A stretch of DNA of 64,000 nt, taken from positions 1,798,001 to 1,862,000 of the forward strand of contig NZ_CP143541.1 of the NCBI RefSeq assembly GCF_040126055.1, in the 5' to 3' direction. The stretch is from Pseudalkalibacillus sp. SCS-8 (lineage in GTDB: Bacteria > Bacillota > Bacilli > Bacillales > Fictibacillaceae). The notes under the pieces are model-generated. The model searched no databases. It had not been told where the DNA came from and saw only the letters and a program-made list of their open reading frames with translations. Both the position numbers and the translations under genes were made by a program. Shown here piece by piece: positions 25,217 to 32,910 of the stretch (the stretch's first letter is position 1; each line of letters opens with the position of its first letter).

Positions 25217-26017
25217 ATGATCATTACAACAGGAGGAAAGGCAAGAAGTCACTTGCGTTCCAGAGCAAGAGAGCTTGGGATGGAGCTTGGAATCAAATAC
25301 ATCGAGCGGAGCAATCAATCGATTGAGAAATTACTGGAAATGACAGGAGAAGGGATCGTGGTTGTCGAAAAGGAACGAATTAAATTATATGCACAGAGTG
25401 ATGAAGACCCGATCTTCTTTCATCCGAATTCCTCGATGTTCAGAATCAAACGGCTGCAAAAAGGTGAAGACGATCCACTCATCCGGAATACTGGCTTGCA
25501 GGAAGGTATGTCTTTCCTTGACTGTACACTTGGCTGGGCATCAGACAGTATCGTAGCAGCATATGTGGTCGGTGAGGGAGGGAAGGTCGTCGGTATAGAG
25601 GGGAGTCCGACGATTTCGTTATTGACGAAAATAGGATTAAAGCTTTATCAGCATGAAAACTGGAATATGGTACAAGCAATGCGTTCCATTGACGTACAAG
25701 AAGGGAACCATCTTCCATACTTGGAAAAGCTGGAAACAGACAGCTTTGATGTTGTTTATTTCGATCCGATGTTTGAGGAATCCATATTGTCTTCTGATGG
25801 AATCAATCCATTGAAGAAACATGCAATCTATGAAACGATGACAGAAAAAGGGATCGAAGAAGCAAAGCGTGTCGCACGAAAACGTGTCGTATTGAAAGAT
25901 CATTGGAAAAGTAAACGCTTTGAACGATTCGGATTCAAAGTGGAAAAACGCAAAACCTCGGCTTTCCACTTCGGTCATATTGATCTGGTGTCAGACACTT
26001 CCGACAAAGACTGTTAA
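25217..26017 (+). CDS. SAM-dependent methyltransferase (YpiP/RsmJ-like)
   Basis: A 266-residue protein related to RsmJ-type methyltransferases. The SAM-binding region is SFLDCTLGWASDSIVAAYVVG, with KVVGIEGSP as the acidic loop. The catalytic motif is FDPMFEES, in the place of the (D/N)PP(Y/F) motif. RsmJ methylates a guanine in 16S rRNA; RNA modification is inferred here. The last codons (VSDTSDKDC) lie in a GTGTCAGACAC repeat, so its C-terminus seems extended by repeat sequence. Confidence 0.8.
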   Translation: MIITTGGKARSHLRSRARELGMELGIKYIERSNQSIEKLLEMTGEGIVVVEKERIKLYAQSDEDPIFFHPNSSMFRIKRLQKGEDDPLIRNTGLQEGMSFLDCTLGWASDSIVAAYVVGEGGKVVGIEGSPTISLLTKIGLKLYQHENWNMVQAMRSIDVQEGNHLPYLEKLETDSFDVVYFDPMFEESILSSDGINPLKKHAIYETMTEKGIEEAKRVARKRVVLKDHWKSKRFERFGFKVEKRKTSAFHFGHIDLVSDTSDKDC

Positions 26018-26047
26018 TCCAAAGGTTTCTTGAGGTGCCTGACACTT
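25987..26047. repeat. Two copies of a GGTGYCWGACACTTC palindromic repeat
   Basis: GGTGTCAGACACTTC (25987-26001) and GGTGCCTGACACTTC (26034-26048) differ at two of fifteen bases. The first encodes the end of the methyltransferase; the second is intergenic. Related copies occur at 29581-29639 and 36535-36567. Confidence 0.6.
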
Positions 26048-26068
26048 CACTAACAGAAGGCAGGGAAA

Positions 26069-27382
26069 ATGATGAAGGAAACGTGGAAAGCTTACAGGGA
26101 AATGGACCGTAATGTATGGATCAGATTTATCGGTGAGTCGATAAATGGGATAGCCTTTATGATGCTGTTACCGTTCTTGGCCCTTTATTTGAAAGATCGA
26201 GTCGATCATATTTGGGAGGTCGGAATTGTAATGGGGGTATCCCCATTAGCATCTGTCATAGGGACGATGATTGGTGGCCGGCTGGCTGATTTATACGGTA
26301 GAAAGCCATTGATGGTTGGATCCATGGCGGGAAATGGCGTCGTCATGCTCGGGTTTGTTTGGTTCGATGATTTTTGGTCTTTCGTCGTCTTGTCACTTTT
26401 GCTTGGATTTTTCAATTCGTTGTTCCATCCAGCAGCAAGTGCGATGGTCGCAGACGTAACGGAACCGGAGAAGCGTACGGAAGCTTTCGGCCTCCTCCGT
26501 ATGGGGCATAATATCGGGGCTGCAATCGGTCCACTTATAGGCGCATCCGTCGTGCTTTTCTCGAAATCGATCATCTTTATGATTTCAGCGATGAGTATGT
26601 TTTTTTATGCGTTGATTGTCATCCTTTGGATCAGGGAAAGTTTACCCAAATCGATTGTGAAAGCGGAATCTGACAAGGAAAAAACGCAACCTGAACCAGA
26701 TGAAAAGCTGCCTAGTCCATTCCAGGTCATGGTAAAGGACAAGCTTTTATTGATATTCATCCTAACGGGTGTCGTCATTTCGATGTCCTTTACACAGACG
26801 GAAGGGATGCTCCCGTTACACTTCGATCAAACGATGCCACAGTTAAGTGATGCCCAGAATCCATATACCTATATGCTGGCGTTCAATGGCTTGTTGGTGG
26901 TCCTGTTCCAATTCCCGATTTCAAGGTGGGCAGGGGCAAGAGCGATTGGAAAAGTGATGCTTTATGGATGTGTTTTATTTGGCTTCGGCTTACTAGCTGT
27001 CGGATGGCTCCCACAAGTGTTCACGGCTGTTGGAATGAGCTATTGGCTGATCATCGTCATTTTTCTGATCATTTACGGGCTTTACACGTTAGGGGAAATG
27101 CTCATGTCACCTGTCCAAATGACATTCGTCGCGAATCTTGCCCCCGAAAACTTACGCGGTACATATATGGGAGCTGCAGGACTGCAATGGATTTTAGGAG
27201 GAGTGACGGGTCCACTGCTTGGAGGATTTCTGTTTGATGTCGGCTTGGGTAATCTCCTTTTTACGATCTTAGGAGTAGGCTGTATTGTTGCAGGCGTCAT
27301 TTATTTATCAATCGATCGCTGGGTGGACGAGCGTCCGGACAATCAGGAACCTATAACGGAAACAGTTGTGATTGAAAAATGA
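26069..27382 (+). CDS. Major facilitator superfamily transporter
   Basis: A 437-residue 12-helix protein. The MFS motif between helices 2 and 3 is GGRLADLYGRKPLM, and the motif-C-like GHNIGAAIGPLIGA is in helix 5, typical of drug/H+ antiporters. A charged cytoplasmic loop (residues 195-225) separates the halves. The C-terminal tail is acidic. The substrate is unknown; its nearest look-alikes are YttB/YitG-type multidrug efflux pumps. Start ATGATG follows AGGCAGGG. Confidence 0.88.
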   Translation: MMKETWKAYREMDRNVWIRFIGESINGIAFMMLLPFLALYLKDRVDHIWEVGIVMGVSPLASVIGTMIGGRLADLYGRKPLMVGSMAGNGVVMLGFVWFDDFWSFVVLSLLLGFFNSLFHPAASAMVADVTEPEKRTEAFGLLRMGHNIGAAIGPLIGASVVLFSKSIIFMISAMSMFFYALIVILWIRESLPKSIVKAESDKEKTQPEPDEKLPSPFQVMVKDKLLLIFILTGVVISMSFTQTEGMLPLHFDQTMPQLSDAQNPYTYMLAFNGLLVVLFQFPISRWAGARAIGKVMLYGCVLFGFGLLAVGWLPQVFTAVGMSYWLIIVIFLIIYGLYTLGEMLMSPVQMTFVANLAPENLRGTYMGAAGLQWILGGVTGPLLGGFLFDVGLGNLLFTILGVGCIVAGVIYLSIDRWVDERPDNQEPITETVVIEK

Positions 27383-27458
27383 CATGAATAGTAGGGCTTT
27401 CTGATTCGTTGTCGAAACAGAAAGTAGAGAATAAATCAATTTAAGGAGATGTGTAAAT

Positions 27459-28487
27459 ATGATTGATTTAAGAAGTGATACGATAACACGACCGACTGAG
27501 GAAATGCGACGAGCAATGTATGAAGCAGAAGTAGGCGATGACGTTTTTGGAGAAGATCCTACTGTACGAAAATTAGAAGAGAAGGCTGCTGAAATACTAG
27601 GAAAAGAAGCTGCGTTGTTTGTTACGAGCGGCACACAGGGCAATCAAATCGCTGTATTGACTCATTGTCAACCAGGAAATGAAGTGCTACTCGAAGAGGA
27701 TGCTCACATCTTCTACTATGAAGGGGGAGCGATTTCTGCGTTTGCCGGTGTCCAGACACGTACGATCAAAGGATATCGTGGTCAAATCAACCCGCATGAT
27801 TTAAAGAAGGCCATCAGAGGAGACGATATTCATTTTCCAGAGACAGGTCTGATTTGTATCGAAAATACCCATAATCGTGCAGGCGGAGCAATCGTACCAA
27901 TTGAAAACATGTGTGAAATCCATCAGATTGCAACAGATTTTAACATCCCTGTTCACCTGGATGGTGCAAGACTTTTCAATGCTTCAGCTGAACTGGAGAT
28001 GCCCGTGTCTACCTTTACACAACACACGACAACGGTACAAATCTGCTTGTCGAAAGGATTAGGTGCACCCGCTGGCTCCATCATCGCTGGGGATCAAGAC
28101 TTCATTAAACGTGCACGTAAATGGCGGAAACGTTTGGGGGGAGGACTGAGACAGGTCGGAGTACTAGCCGCTCCAGGTCTAATTGCCTTGACAGAGATGG
28201 CTGAACGATTGAAGGAGGATCACGTCCGTGCAAGGCGATTGGCGGACGGTCTGAAGGATTTACCTGATGTTGAAATTTTGAACGAGGTAGATACCAATAT
28301 CGTCGTCGTCGATATCAGCAATACGAGCAACTCTGTTGAAGAGCTGTTGGCAGCTTTGAAAATGCAGGGAATTTTAGCCGTCCCATTTGGACCAACTACG
28401 ATCAGACTGACGACTCACCATCACATCACAGACGAAGATATCGATCAGACGATCAAGACTTTTCATCAATTGCTTCAAACCGTGTAA
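27459..28487 (+). CDS. ltaE: Low-specificity L-threonine aldolase
   Basis: A 342-residue PLP enzyme of fold type I. The N-terminus is IDLRSDTITRPTEEMRRAM, the substrate motif GDDVFGEDPTV. The PLP-binding Asp is in VHLDGARLFNA and the Schiff-base Lys in CLSKGLGAPAGS. It cleaves L-threonine or allo-threonine to glycine and acetaldehyde, feeding glycine and one-carbon metabolism. AAGGAGATG precedes the start and a terminator follows. Confidence 0.93.
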   Translation: MIDLRSDTITRPTEEMRRAMYEAEVGDDVFGEDPTVRKLEEKAAEILGKEAALFVTSGTQGNQIAVLTHCQPGNEVLLEEDAHIFYYEGGAISAFAGVQTRTIKGYRGQINPHDLKKAIRGDDIHFPETGLICIENTHNRAGGAIVPIENMCEIHQIATDFNIPVHLDGARLFNASAELEMPVSTFTQHTTTVQICLSKGLGAPAGSIIAGDQDFIKRARKWRKRLGGGLRQVGVLAAPGLIALTEMAERLKEDHVRARRLADGLKDLPDVEILNEVDTNIVVVDISNTSNSVEELLAALKMQGILAVPFGPTTIRLTTHHHITDEDIDQTIKTFHQLLQTV

Positions 28488-28513
28488 ACATTGAAGTTAA
28501 TATACAATTTAGT

Positions 28514-28548
28514 AAAAAAGGACTTGCCAAAAGCAGGTCCTTTTTGCT
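28514..28548 (+). terminator. Terminator after the threonine aldolase gene
   Basis: AAAAAGGACTTGC pairs with GCAGGTCCTTTTT (one wobble) around CAAAA. Confidence 0.85.
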
Positions 28549-28612
28549 ATCATATTATGTCGTAACTGGTGTTGTACCTGCAATACAATACTAATGAAAT
28601 AGGTGATTCAAC

Positions 28613-29527
28613 ATGACAAAACCATATCGCGTATTACTTTATTACAAGTACGTTCCCATTGAGAACGCAGAACAATTTAGAGATGAACACTTGAAATTTT
28701 GTAAGGAGCTCGGCTTGAAGGGCCGTATCTTGATTGCTGATGAAGGAATCAACGGTACGTTGTCCGGTCCGGTTGAAAAGACGGACGCTTATATCGAAGC
28801 TCTAACAAGCGATGAACGATTTAAAGATACTGAGTTTAAAATAGATGAAGCAGATGGACATGCTTTCAAAAAGATGCACGTCCGCTATCGTCCGGAACTC
28901 GTAAACTCTGGTGTCCTGAAAGAAATTAACCCGAATGTCACAACAGGGAAACACTTGTCACCTGAAGAGTTCTACGAGGCGATGAAGATGGATGATGTCG
29001 TAATCATCGATGCTCGTAATGACTACGAATATGACATCGGACACTTCAGAGGAGCGATTCGTCCGGACATTCAGACATTCCGTGAATTACCGGAATGGAT
29101 CAAGAAAAATCGTGAAAAATTTGAAGGTAAAAAAATCCTCACATATTGCACAGGCGGAATTCGTTGTGAGAAATTCTCTGGATTCCTGAAAGAAGAAGGA
29201 TTTGAAGACGTAAACCAGTTACACGGTGGAATTATTAACTACAGCAAGAACCCGAAAACGCAGGGTCAATTATACGACGGAAAATGCTACGTCTTCGATG
29301 AACGAATTTCAGTACCAATCAACCAAGTAGAGGATAAGGTTGTCGGGAAATGCTACTACTGCGGTAAGCCAGAGGATCGTTACGTAAATTGTGCGAACCC
29401 AGAATGTAACCTGCAGCACGTTGCATGTCCTGAGTGTGAAGAAGAGCATATGCGCTCTTGCTCAGATGAGTGTCGCGAACACCCACGGAACCGTTATAAA
29501 GCAGCAATGCAACAACAAGAAGCATAA
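28613..29527 (+). CDS. trhO: tRNA uridine(34) hydroxylase TrhO (copy 1)
   Basis: A 304-residue UPF0176/TrhO protein. The N-terminal acylphosphatase-like domain contains [12 protein letters not shown]. The rhodanese domain contains [16 protein letters not shown] and the active-site loop [10 protein letters not shown]. The C-terminal Cys-rich segment ([25 protein letters not shown]) probably binds zinc. TrhO makes 5-hydroxyuridine at tRNA position 34 from prephenate-dependent or oxygen-dependent chemistry. A second, diverged copy lies at 31443. It is followed by its own terminator. Confidence 0.93.
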   Translation: MTKPYRVLLYYKYVPIENAEQFRDEHLKFCKELGLKGRILIADEGINGTLSGPVEKTDAYIEALTSDERFKDTEFKIDEADGHAFKKMHVRYRPELVNSGVLKEINPNVTTGKHLSPEEFYEAMKMDDVVIIDARNDYEYDIGHFRGAIRPDIQTFRELPEWIKKNREKFEGKKILTYCTGGIRCEKFSGFLKEEGFEDVNQLHGGIINYSKNPKTQGQLYDGKCYVFDERISVPINQVEDKVVGKCYYCGKPEDRYVNCANPECNLQHVACPECEEEHMRSCSDECREHPRNRYKAAMQQQEA

Positions 29528-29537
29528 GAGAGCATTA

Positions 29538-29566
29538 AAGCACTGCATAACCTGCAGTGCTTCTTT
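29538..29566 (+). terminator. Terminator after trhO copy 1
   Basis: AAGCACTGC and GCAGTGCTT arms around ATAACCT, then CTTTATTT. Confidence 0.8.
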
Positions 29567-29580
29567 ATTTCACTAAAGAG

Positions 29581-29639
29581 GTGTCAGGCACCGTTTCGAA
29601 AGACTGTTGTACCAACGGGTCCGAAACGGTGCCTGACAC
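29581..29639. repeat. Long inverted repeat of the GTGTCAGGCACC family
   Basis: Arms GTGTCAGGCACCGTTTCG (29581-29598) and its exact complement (29622-29639) enclose a 23-base loop. It lies between trhO and the TGA-containing glutaredoxin. Confidence 0.8.
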
Positions 29640-29708
29640 TTTCAAGCAAACTTTTTGATTAATTTCGTTTGATTTTGGTAACTTAAGAAACAAAGGAGTG
29701 ATTTGAAG

Positions 29709-29951
29709 ATGACACAACCAAACGTTATTGTTTATTCCCAGCCTTCCTGACCCCCTTGCCATATGGTGAAAGAGTTTCTTTCACATCATAATGTCGAGTT
29801 TACACAGTACAATGTGGCAGAAAATGCGGAGGCAAGGGACGAAATGATCGAGAAGTATGATTCGATGTCAACTCCGACGATCATTATCGGTGACCAGGTG
29901 TTGACTGGCTTTGATCCCGATAGACTGACGAGAATATTAAATCTAGCGTAA
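29709..29951 (+). CDS. Glutaredoxin-like protein with in-frame TGA at the redox Cys (candidate selenoprotein)
   Basis: The frame from ATG 29709 reads MTQPNVIVYSQPS, then TGA at 29748-29750 (codon 14), then PPCHMVKEFLSHHNVEF and on to TAA, 80 codons in all. The TGA takes the place of the first cysteine of the CPPC redox motif, giving UPPC. The start is preceded by AAAGGAGTG. The first Met after the TGA (29763) has no ribosome site and would lack the active site. The downstream part is an intact thioredoxin fold (STPTIIIGDQVLTGF carries the cis-Pro). A SECIS-like hairpin follows the TGA. Alternatives are a nonsense mutation, readthrough or a sequencing error. Selenocysteine requires selA, selB, selC and selD elsewhere in the genome. 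Confidence 0.75.
29766..29784 (+). promoter_or_regulatory. Candidate bacterial SECIS hairpin
   Basis: GTGAAAG (29766-29772) and CTTTCAC (29778-29784) form a perfect 7-bp stem with the five-base loop AGTTT. The loop starts 22 bases after the TGA. Second loop base is G. These values meet the published bacterial SECIS model as I recall it: apical loop 3-14 nt, G in the first two loop bases, loop 16-37 nt from UGA. An ATG/CAT extension with a two-base bulge is possible below. Confidence 0.6.
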
Positions 29952-29981
29952 AAAAGGGCGGCATTCATGCTGCCTTTTTTA
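29952..29981 (+). terminator. Terminator after the glutaredoxin-like gene
   Basis: GGCGGCAT pairs with ATGCTGCC, flanked by A- and T-tracts (TTTTTT). Confidence 0.8.
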
Positions 29982-30116
29982 TGGACGATAATAATGTTAT
30001 GTAAACAATGCTCATGATTGGAAAAACATGCATACACTTCCGTTAAACTCCTATTGAGACAGACATTAGGGGTCTCTTACAATATATAGGTGTAGTGGAA
30101 CCTAGGAGGTGTAAAC

Positions 30117-30770
30117 ATGATAAGTAATGTGATGAAAGTGTTACTTGCTATTACCCTTTCTGTTGGAACAGTCGTATCATTGCCTACAGAGCAAGCAAGT
30201 GCGCATACGAAGACAGTCCAAGTAGGTGATCGCTATGGACAAGTATGGAGCTTGCAAAATCGTCTTCAACAGATCGGTTATTATAAATCTGATGTAGATG
30301 GCATTTTCGGTCCGATTACGAAAAATGCTGTTATCCGCTTTCAAAGGGATCATGGACTAAAAGCTGATGGTATCGCAGGCCATCAAACATTCCAAACACT
30401 TTATAATGCGACATTCAGCAATGAAGAGATTCAGATGATGGCTCAAATGGTTCATGGTGAAGCACGTGGCGAGCCTTTTAAAGGGAAGGTCGCAGTAGCT
30501 TCTGTTATTTTGAACCGAGTTGACTCATCCGATTTTCCAAACACAGTTGAAAATGTATTGTTTGACAGTCTCGCATTTACTGCAGTAGCTGATGGGCAAT
30601 ACAACATGAAGCCGAATAAAGATGCTTATCGCGCTGTGTATCACGCAATTCGTGGTTGGGACCCATCAAAGGGAGCAACATTCTATTTCAACCCGGACAC
30701 AGCCACATCAGATTGGATTTGGTCGCGTGATCAAATCGTCAAAATCGGAAAGCACATTTTTGCAGAATAA
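30117..30770 (+). CDS. SleB-like cell wall hydrolase with peptidoglycan-binding domain
   Basis: A 217-residue exported protein. Residues 1-30 are a signal peptide ending in ASAH. A peptidoglycan-binding domain follows (VWSLQNRLQQIGYYKSDVDG, FQRDHGLKADGIAGHQT). The C-terminal SleB/CwlJ-type hydrolase has MVHGEARGEPFKGKVAVA with the catalytic Glu, and GATFYFNPDTATSDWI. SleB is a cortex-lytic transglycosylase used in germination; this order also fits YkvT. The ypeB partner of sleB is absent here, so a YkvT-like role is as likely. AGGAGGT precedes the start. Confidence 0.88.
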   Translation: MISNVMKVLLAITLSVGTVVSLPTEQASAHTKTVQVGDRYGQVWSLQNRLQQIGYYKSDVDGIFGPITKNAVIRFQRDHGLKADGIAGHQTFQTLYNATFSNEEIQMMAQMVHGEARGEPFKGKVAVASVILNRVDSSDFPNTVENVLFDSLAFTAVADGQYNMKPNKDAYRAVYHAIRGWDPSKGATFYFNPDTATSDWIWSRDQIVKIGKHIFAE

Positions 30771-30773
30771 TAA

Positions 30774-30803
30774 AAAGAGATGACTCAATGTCATCTCTTT
30801 CTT
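30774..30803. terminator. Bidirectional terminator between the SleB-like and GmhB-like genes
   Basis: AAAGAGATGAC and GTCATCTCTTT arms with a five-base loop and A/T tracts on both sides. Confidence 0.85.
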
Positions 30804-31333
30804 TATTCAATCGTACATCCTCGTTCGTCTCTTTCTAAAATCCATTGGACCGCCTCAAAAAGCGTTTCCGCGACATAGTCTGCCTCAACCATGTCCGTCC
30901 CGATAAAAATGGTTTGCGTACCCGCTTTTTCTCCTGCCTGGATATCTGTTATCCGATCACCGACCATATAACTATGCGGCAAATCGATCTCATGTTTATC
31001 AGCGAGAGTCAAAAGCATCCCTGCGTCTGGTTTTCGACATACACAGCCCGCATTCGGTTTATGGATACAAGCCTGGATTTCATGCACATATGCTCCTGCT
31101 GCTTTCAAGTCTTCCTCCATTTTTTCATGGATGTCGTGAAAGTCGTTTTCGGTTAAGTATCCAAGACCGACTCCGCCCTGGTTCGTAACTACAAATACGG
31201 AATATCCCGCTTCATTCAACAATCGAATGGCTTCACCGGCTTTCGGGAACAATATCAGTTCATCCGGTCGATTCACAGGACGCTCATTCTGATTGATGAC
31301 ACCATCACGATCGAGAAAAACAGCCTTTTTCAT
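30803..31333 (-). CDS. gmhB: HAD-IIIA phosphatase, GmhB-like
   Basis: A 176-residue histidinol-phosphatase/GmhB-type HAD enzyme. Motif I is FLDRDGVINQNE, motif II VVTNQGG, motif IV YMVGDRITDIQAG. The zinc site is CIHKPNAGCVCRKP. GmhB removes the 7-phosphate of heptose-1,7-bisphosphate. In a Gram-positive the substrate may be a glycero-manno-heptose for surface glycans or an unrelated sugar phosphate. No other heptose genes are nearby. It is a lone gene running against its neighbours. Confidence 0.88.
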   Translation of the reverse strand: MKKAVFLDRDGVINQNERPVNRPDELILFPKAGEAIRLLNEAGYSVFVVTNQGGVGLGYLTENDFHDIHEKMEEDLKAAGAYVHEIQACIHKPNAGCVCRKPDAGMLLTLADKHEIDLPHSYMVGDRITDIQAGEKAGTQTIFIGTDMVEADYVAETLFEAVQWILERDERGCTIE

Positions 31334-31442
31334 GTTCGCTCAACCTCCTTGCTACATACATCATACCCACATTCAGCAATAACATGTGAAGATTGGCTTG
31401 TTTTTTGGTAAGATATACGTTGGAAAACTTACAAAAAGGTGA

Positions 31443-32348
31443 TTGCATATGACAAATGAAAAAAACAGCTATGAGGTTTTGCTTTTTTATAAATACGTAA
31501 CGATTGATGATCCAGAATACTTTGCGCGTAAGCATTTGAAATTCTGTAAGGAGCTTGGCGTGTTAGGACGTGTCATGGTCGCAATAGAAGGACTGAATGG
31601 TACGGTTTCAGGAACGCTGGAACAGACGGAGGCGTATATGGATGCCTTGCATGCCGATCCTCGCTTTAAGGATATGGAGTTCAAACGGGAAGCTTCAGAA
31701 GGGCACACCTTCAACCGGATTTCTGTAAAAGCGAGAGATGAAATTGTTTCCTTGCGACTAGAAGATGATCTAGATCCGAATGAAGTGACTGGAAAACATC
31801 TTTCCCCAAAGGAATGGAAAGAAGCGTTGGAAGATGAAGATGTCATCGTGTTGGACGCACGGAATGATTATGAATACGACATCGGCCACTTCCGTAATGC
31901 AATCCGCCCGGATATCAAAGCATTCCGTGAGCTTCCGGAATGGATCAAAAAAAACCTTGCAGATAAAAAAGACAAGAAGATTCTGACCTACTGTACCGGT
32001 GGGATCCGCTGTGAAAAGTTCTCCGGGTACCTTGTCAAAGAAGGTTTCAAGAACGTCAATCAGCTTCACGGCGGAATCATTAAATACGGCCAGGACCCTG
32101 AAACAAAAGGACAGTATTTCGACGGAAAGTGTTTCGTGTTCGATGAACGTTTGGTGACAGACATCAACCAGACCGAAGATCAGAAGGTTGTCGGTAAGTG
32201 CCATCATTGCGGAAAGCCTGCTGAACAATTTGTAAACTGTCCAATTGATGAGTGTGACAAGTTACACATTACATGTGATGCGTGTAAAGAGGAGTATGAA
32301 AGCTGCTGTTCAAGTGAATGTAAAGAAGCCTACATGGCAAATCGATAA
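31443..32348 (+). CDS. tRNA uridine(34) hydroxylase TrhO-like (copy 2)
   Basis: A 301-residue paralogue of the protein at 28613, with the same three parts. The N-terminal domain has EGLNGTVSGTLE, the rhodanese domain has [16 protein letters not shown] and the active loop [10 protein letters not shown], and the C-terminal Cys cluster has CHHCGKPAEQFVNC and CDACKEEYESCCSSEC. By eye the rhodanese domains are much more alike than the N-terminal parts. All active-site residues are retained, so it is not an obvious pseudogene. It is followed at 14 bases by kapB and probably cotranscribed with it. Confidence 0.9.
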   Translation: MHMTNEKNSYEVLLFYKYVTIDDPEYFARKHLKFCKELGVLGRVMVAIEGLNGTVSGTLEQTEAYMDALHADPRFKDMEFKREASEGHTFNRISVKARDEIVSLRLEDDLDPNEVTGKHLSPKEWKEALEDEDVIVLDARNDYEYDIGHFRNAIRPDIKAFRELPEWIKKNLADKKDKKILTYCTGGIRCEKFSGYLVKEGFKNVNQLHGGIIKYGQDPETKGQYFDGKCFVFDERLVTDINQTEDQKVVGKCHHCGKPAEQFVNCPIDECDKLHITCDACKEEYESCCSSECKEAYMANR

Positions 32349-32362
32349 GAAGAGGTGATCCG

Positions 32363-32749
32363 ATGGCAACGATTGAGGTCGGGGATATGGTGACAGCGTC
32401 GTACAAAACAGGACGTTATATCGGAGAGGTCATTGATTTCAAGCCGAAGCTTCAAAAAGCGGTTGTGAAGGTGTTAGCTGTACTTGTACATCCGAAACAA
32501 GGGGATCTGCATGCACCGAATCAGGTTGATGTCCAATTTTTCCACGAACGCAAGGCGCTCGCCTATACAGAAAAAGCGCTGGTTCCGTTATCAAACATCA
32601 AACGATATGAAGGAGAAATTCCTGATTATCAGTCATCCTTGATGGAAGCCCTTCACAAGCAGATGGATGATTTGAAGAAGGAAGACAGTGACTTTGCAAA
32701 GGCATCCTATCAAAAGCTTGAAATACTAGTGAATGACTATCAAAAGTAA
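32363..32749 (+). CDS. kapB: KapB, kinase-associated protein B
   Basis: A 128-residue protein matching KapB along its length: IEVGDMVTASYKTGRYIGEV, KVLAVLVHPKQGDLH, FFHERKALAYTEKALVP and EIPDYQSSLMEAL. In B. subtilis KapB supports KinB signalling into the Spo0F-Spo0B-Spo0A phosphorelay. No kinB is adjacent. No lipobox is visible in the N-terminus. It follows trhO copy 2 by 14 bases with AAGAGGTGAT as ribosome site. Confidence 0.92.
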   Translation: MATIEVGDMVTASYKTGRYIGEVIDFKPKLQKAVVKVLAVLVHPKQGDLHAPNQVDVQFFHERKALAYTEKALVPLSNIKRYEGEIPDYQSSLMEALHKQMDDLKKEDSDFAKASYQKLEILVNDYQK

Positions 32750-32757
32750 ATCTATCG

Positions 32758-32792
32758 AACCGTGTCAATTAAAGATTGATGCGGTTTTTTTC
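32758..32792 (+). terminator. Terminator after kapB
   Basis: AACCGTGTCAAT pairs with ATTGATGCGGTT through two wobbles around TAAAG, then a T-run. Confidence 0.7.
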
Positions 32793-32910
32793 TATTGTGC
32801 ATACTGGACTTTCCTATTAAAACATCCAAATCTCTTAAAAAACGAATTCTATTTTGATCAGCTTGTACATATCCATAGGATATAAAGCTAAATGGAAGGA
32901 ATGGGTTTGG

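Noticed and set aside
29763..29951. Short glutaredoxin fragment starting after the TGA
   Set aside because: No ribosome site precedes the Met at 29763, and it would lack the first strand and redox motif; the full frame has AAAGGAGTG and the conserved N-terminus.
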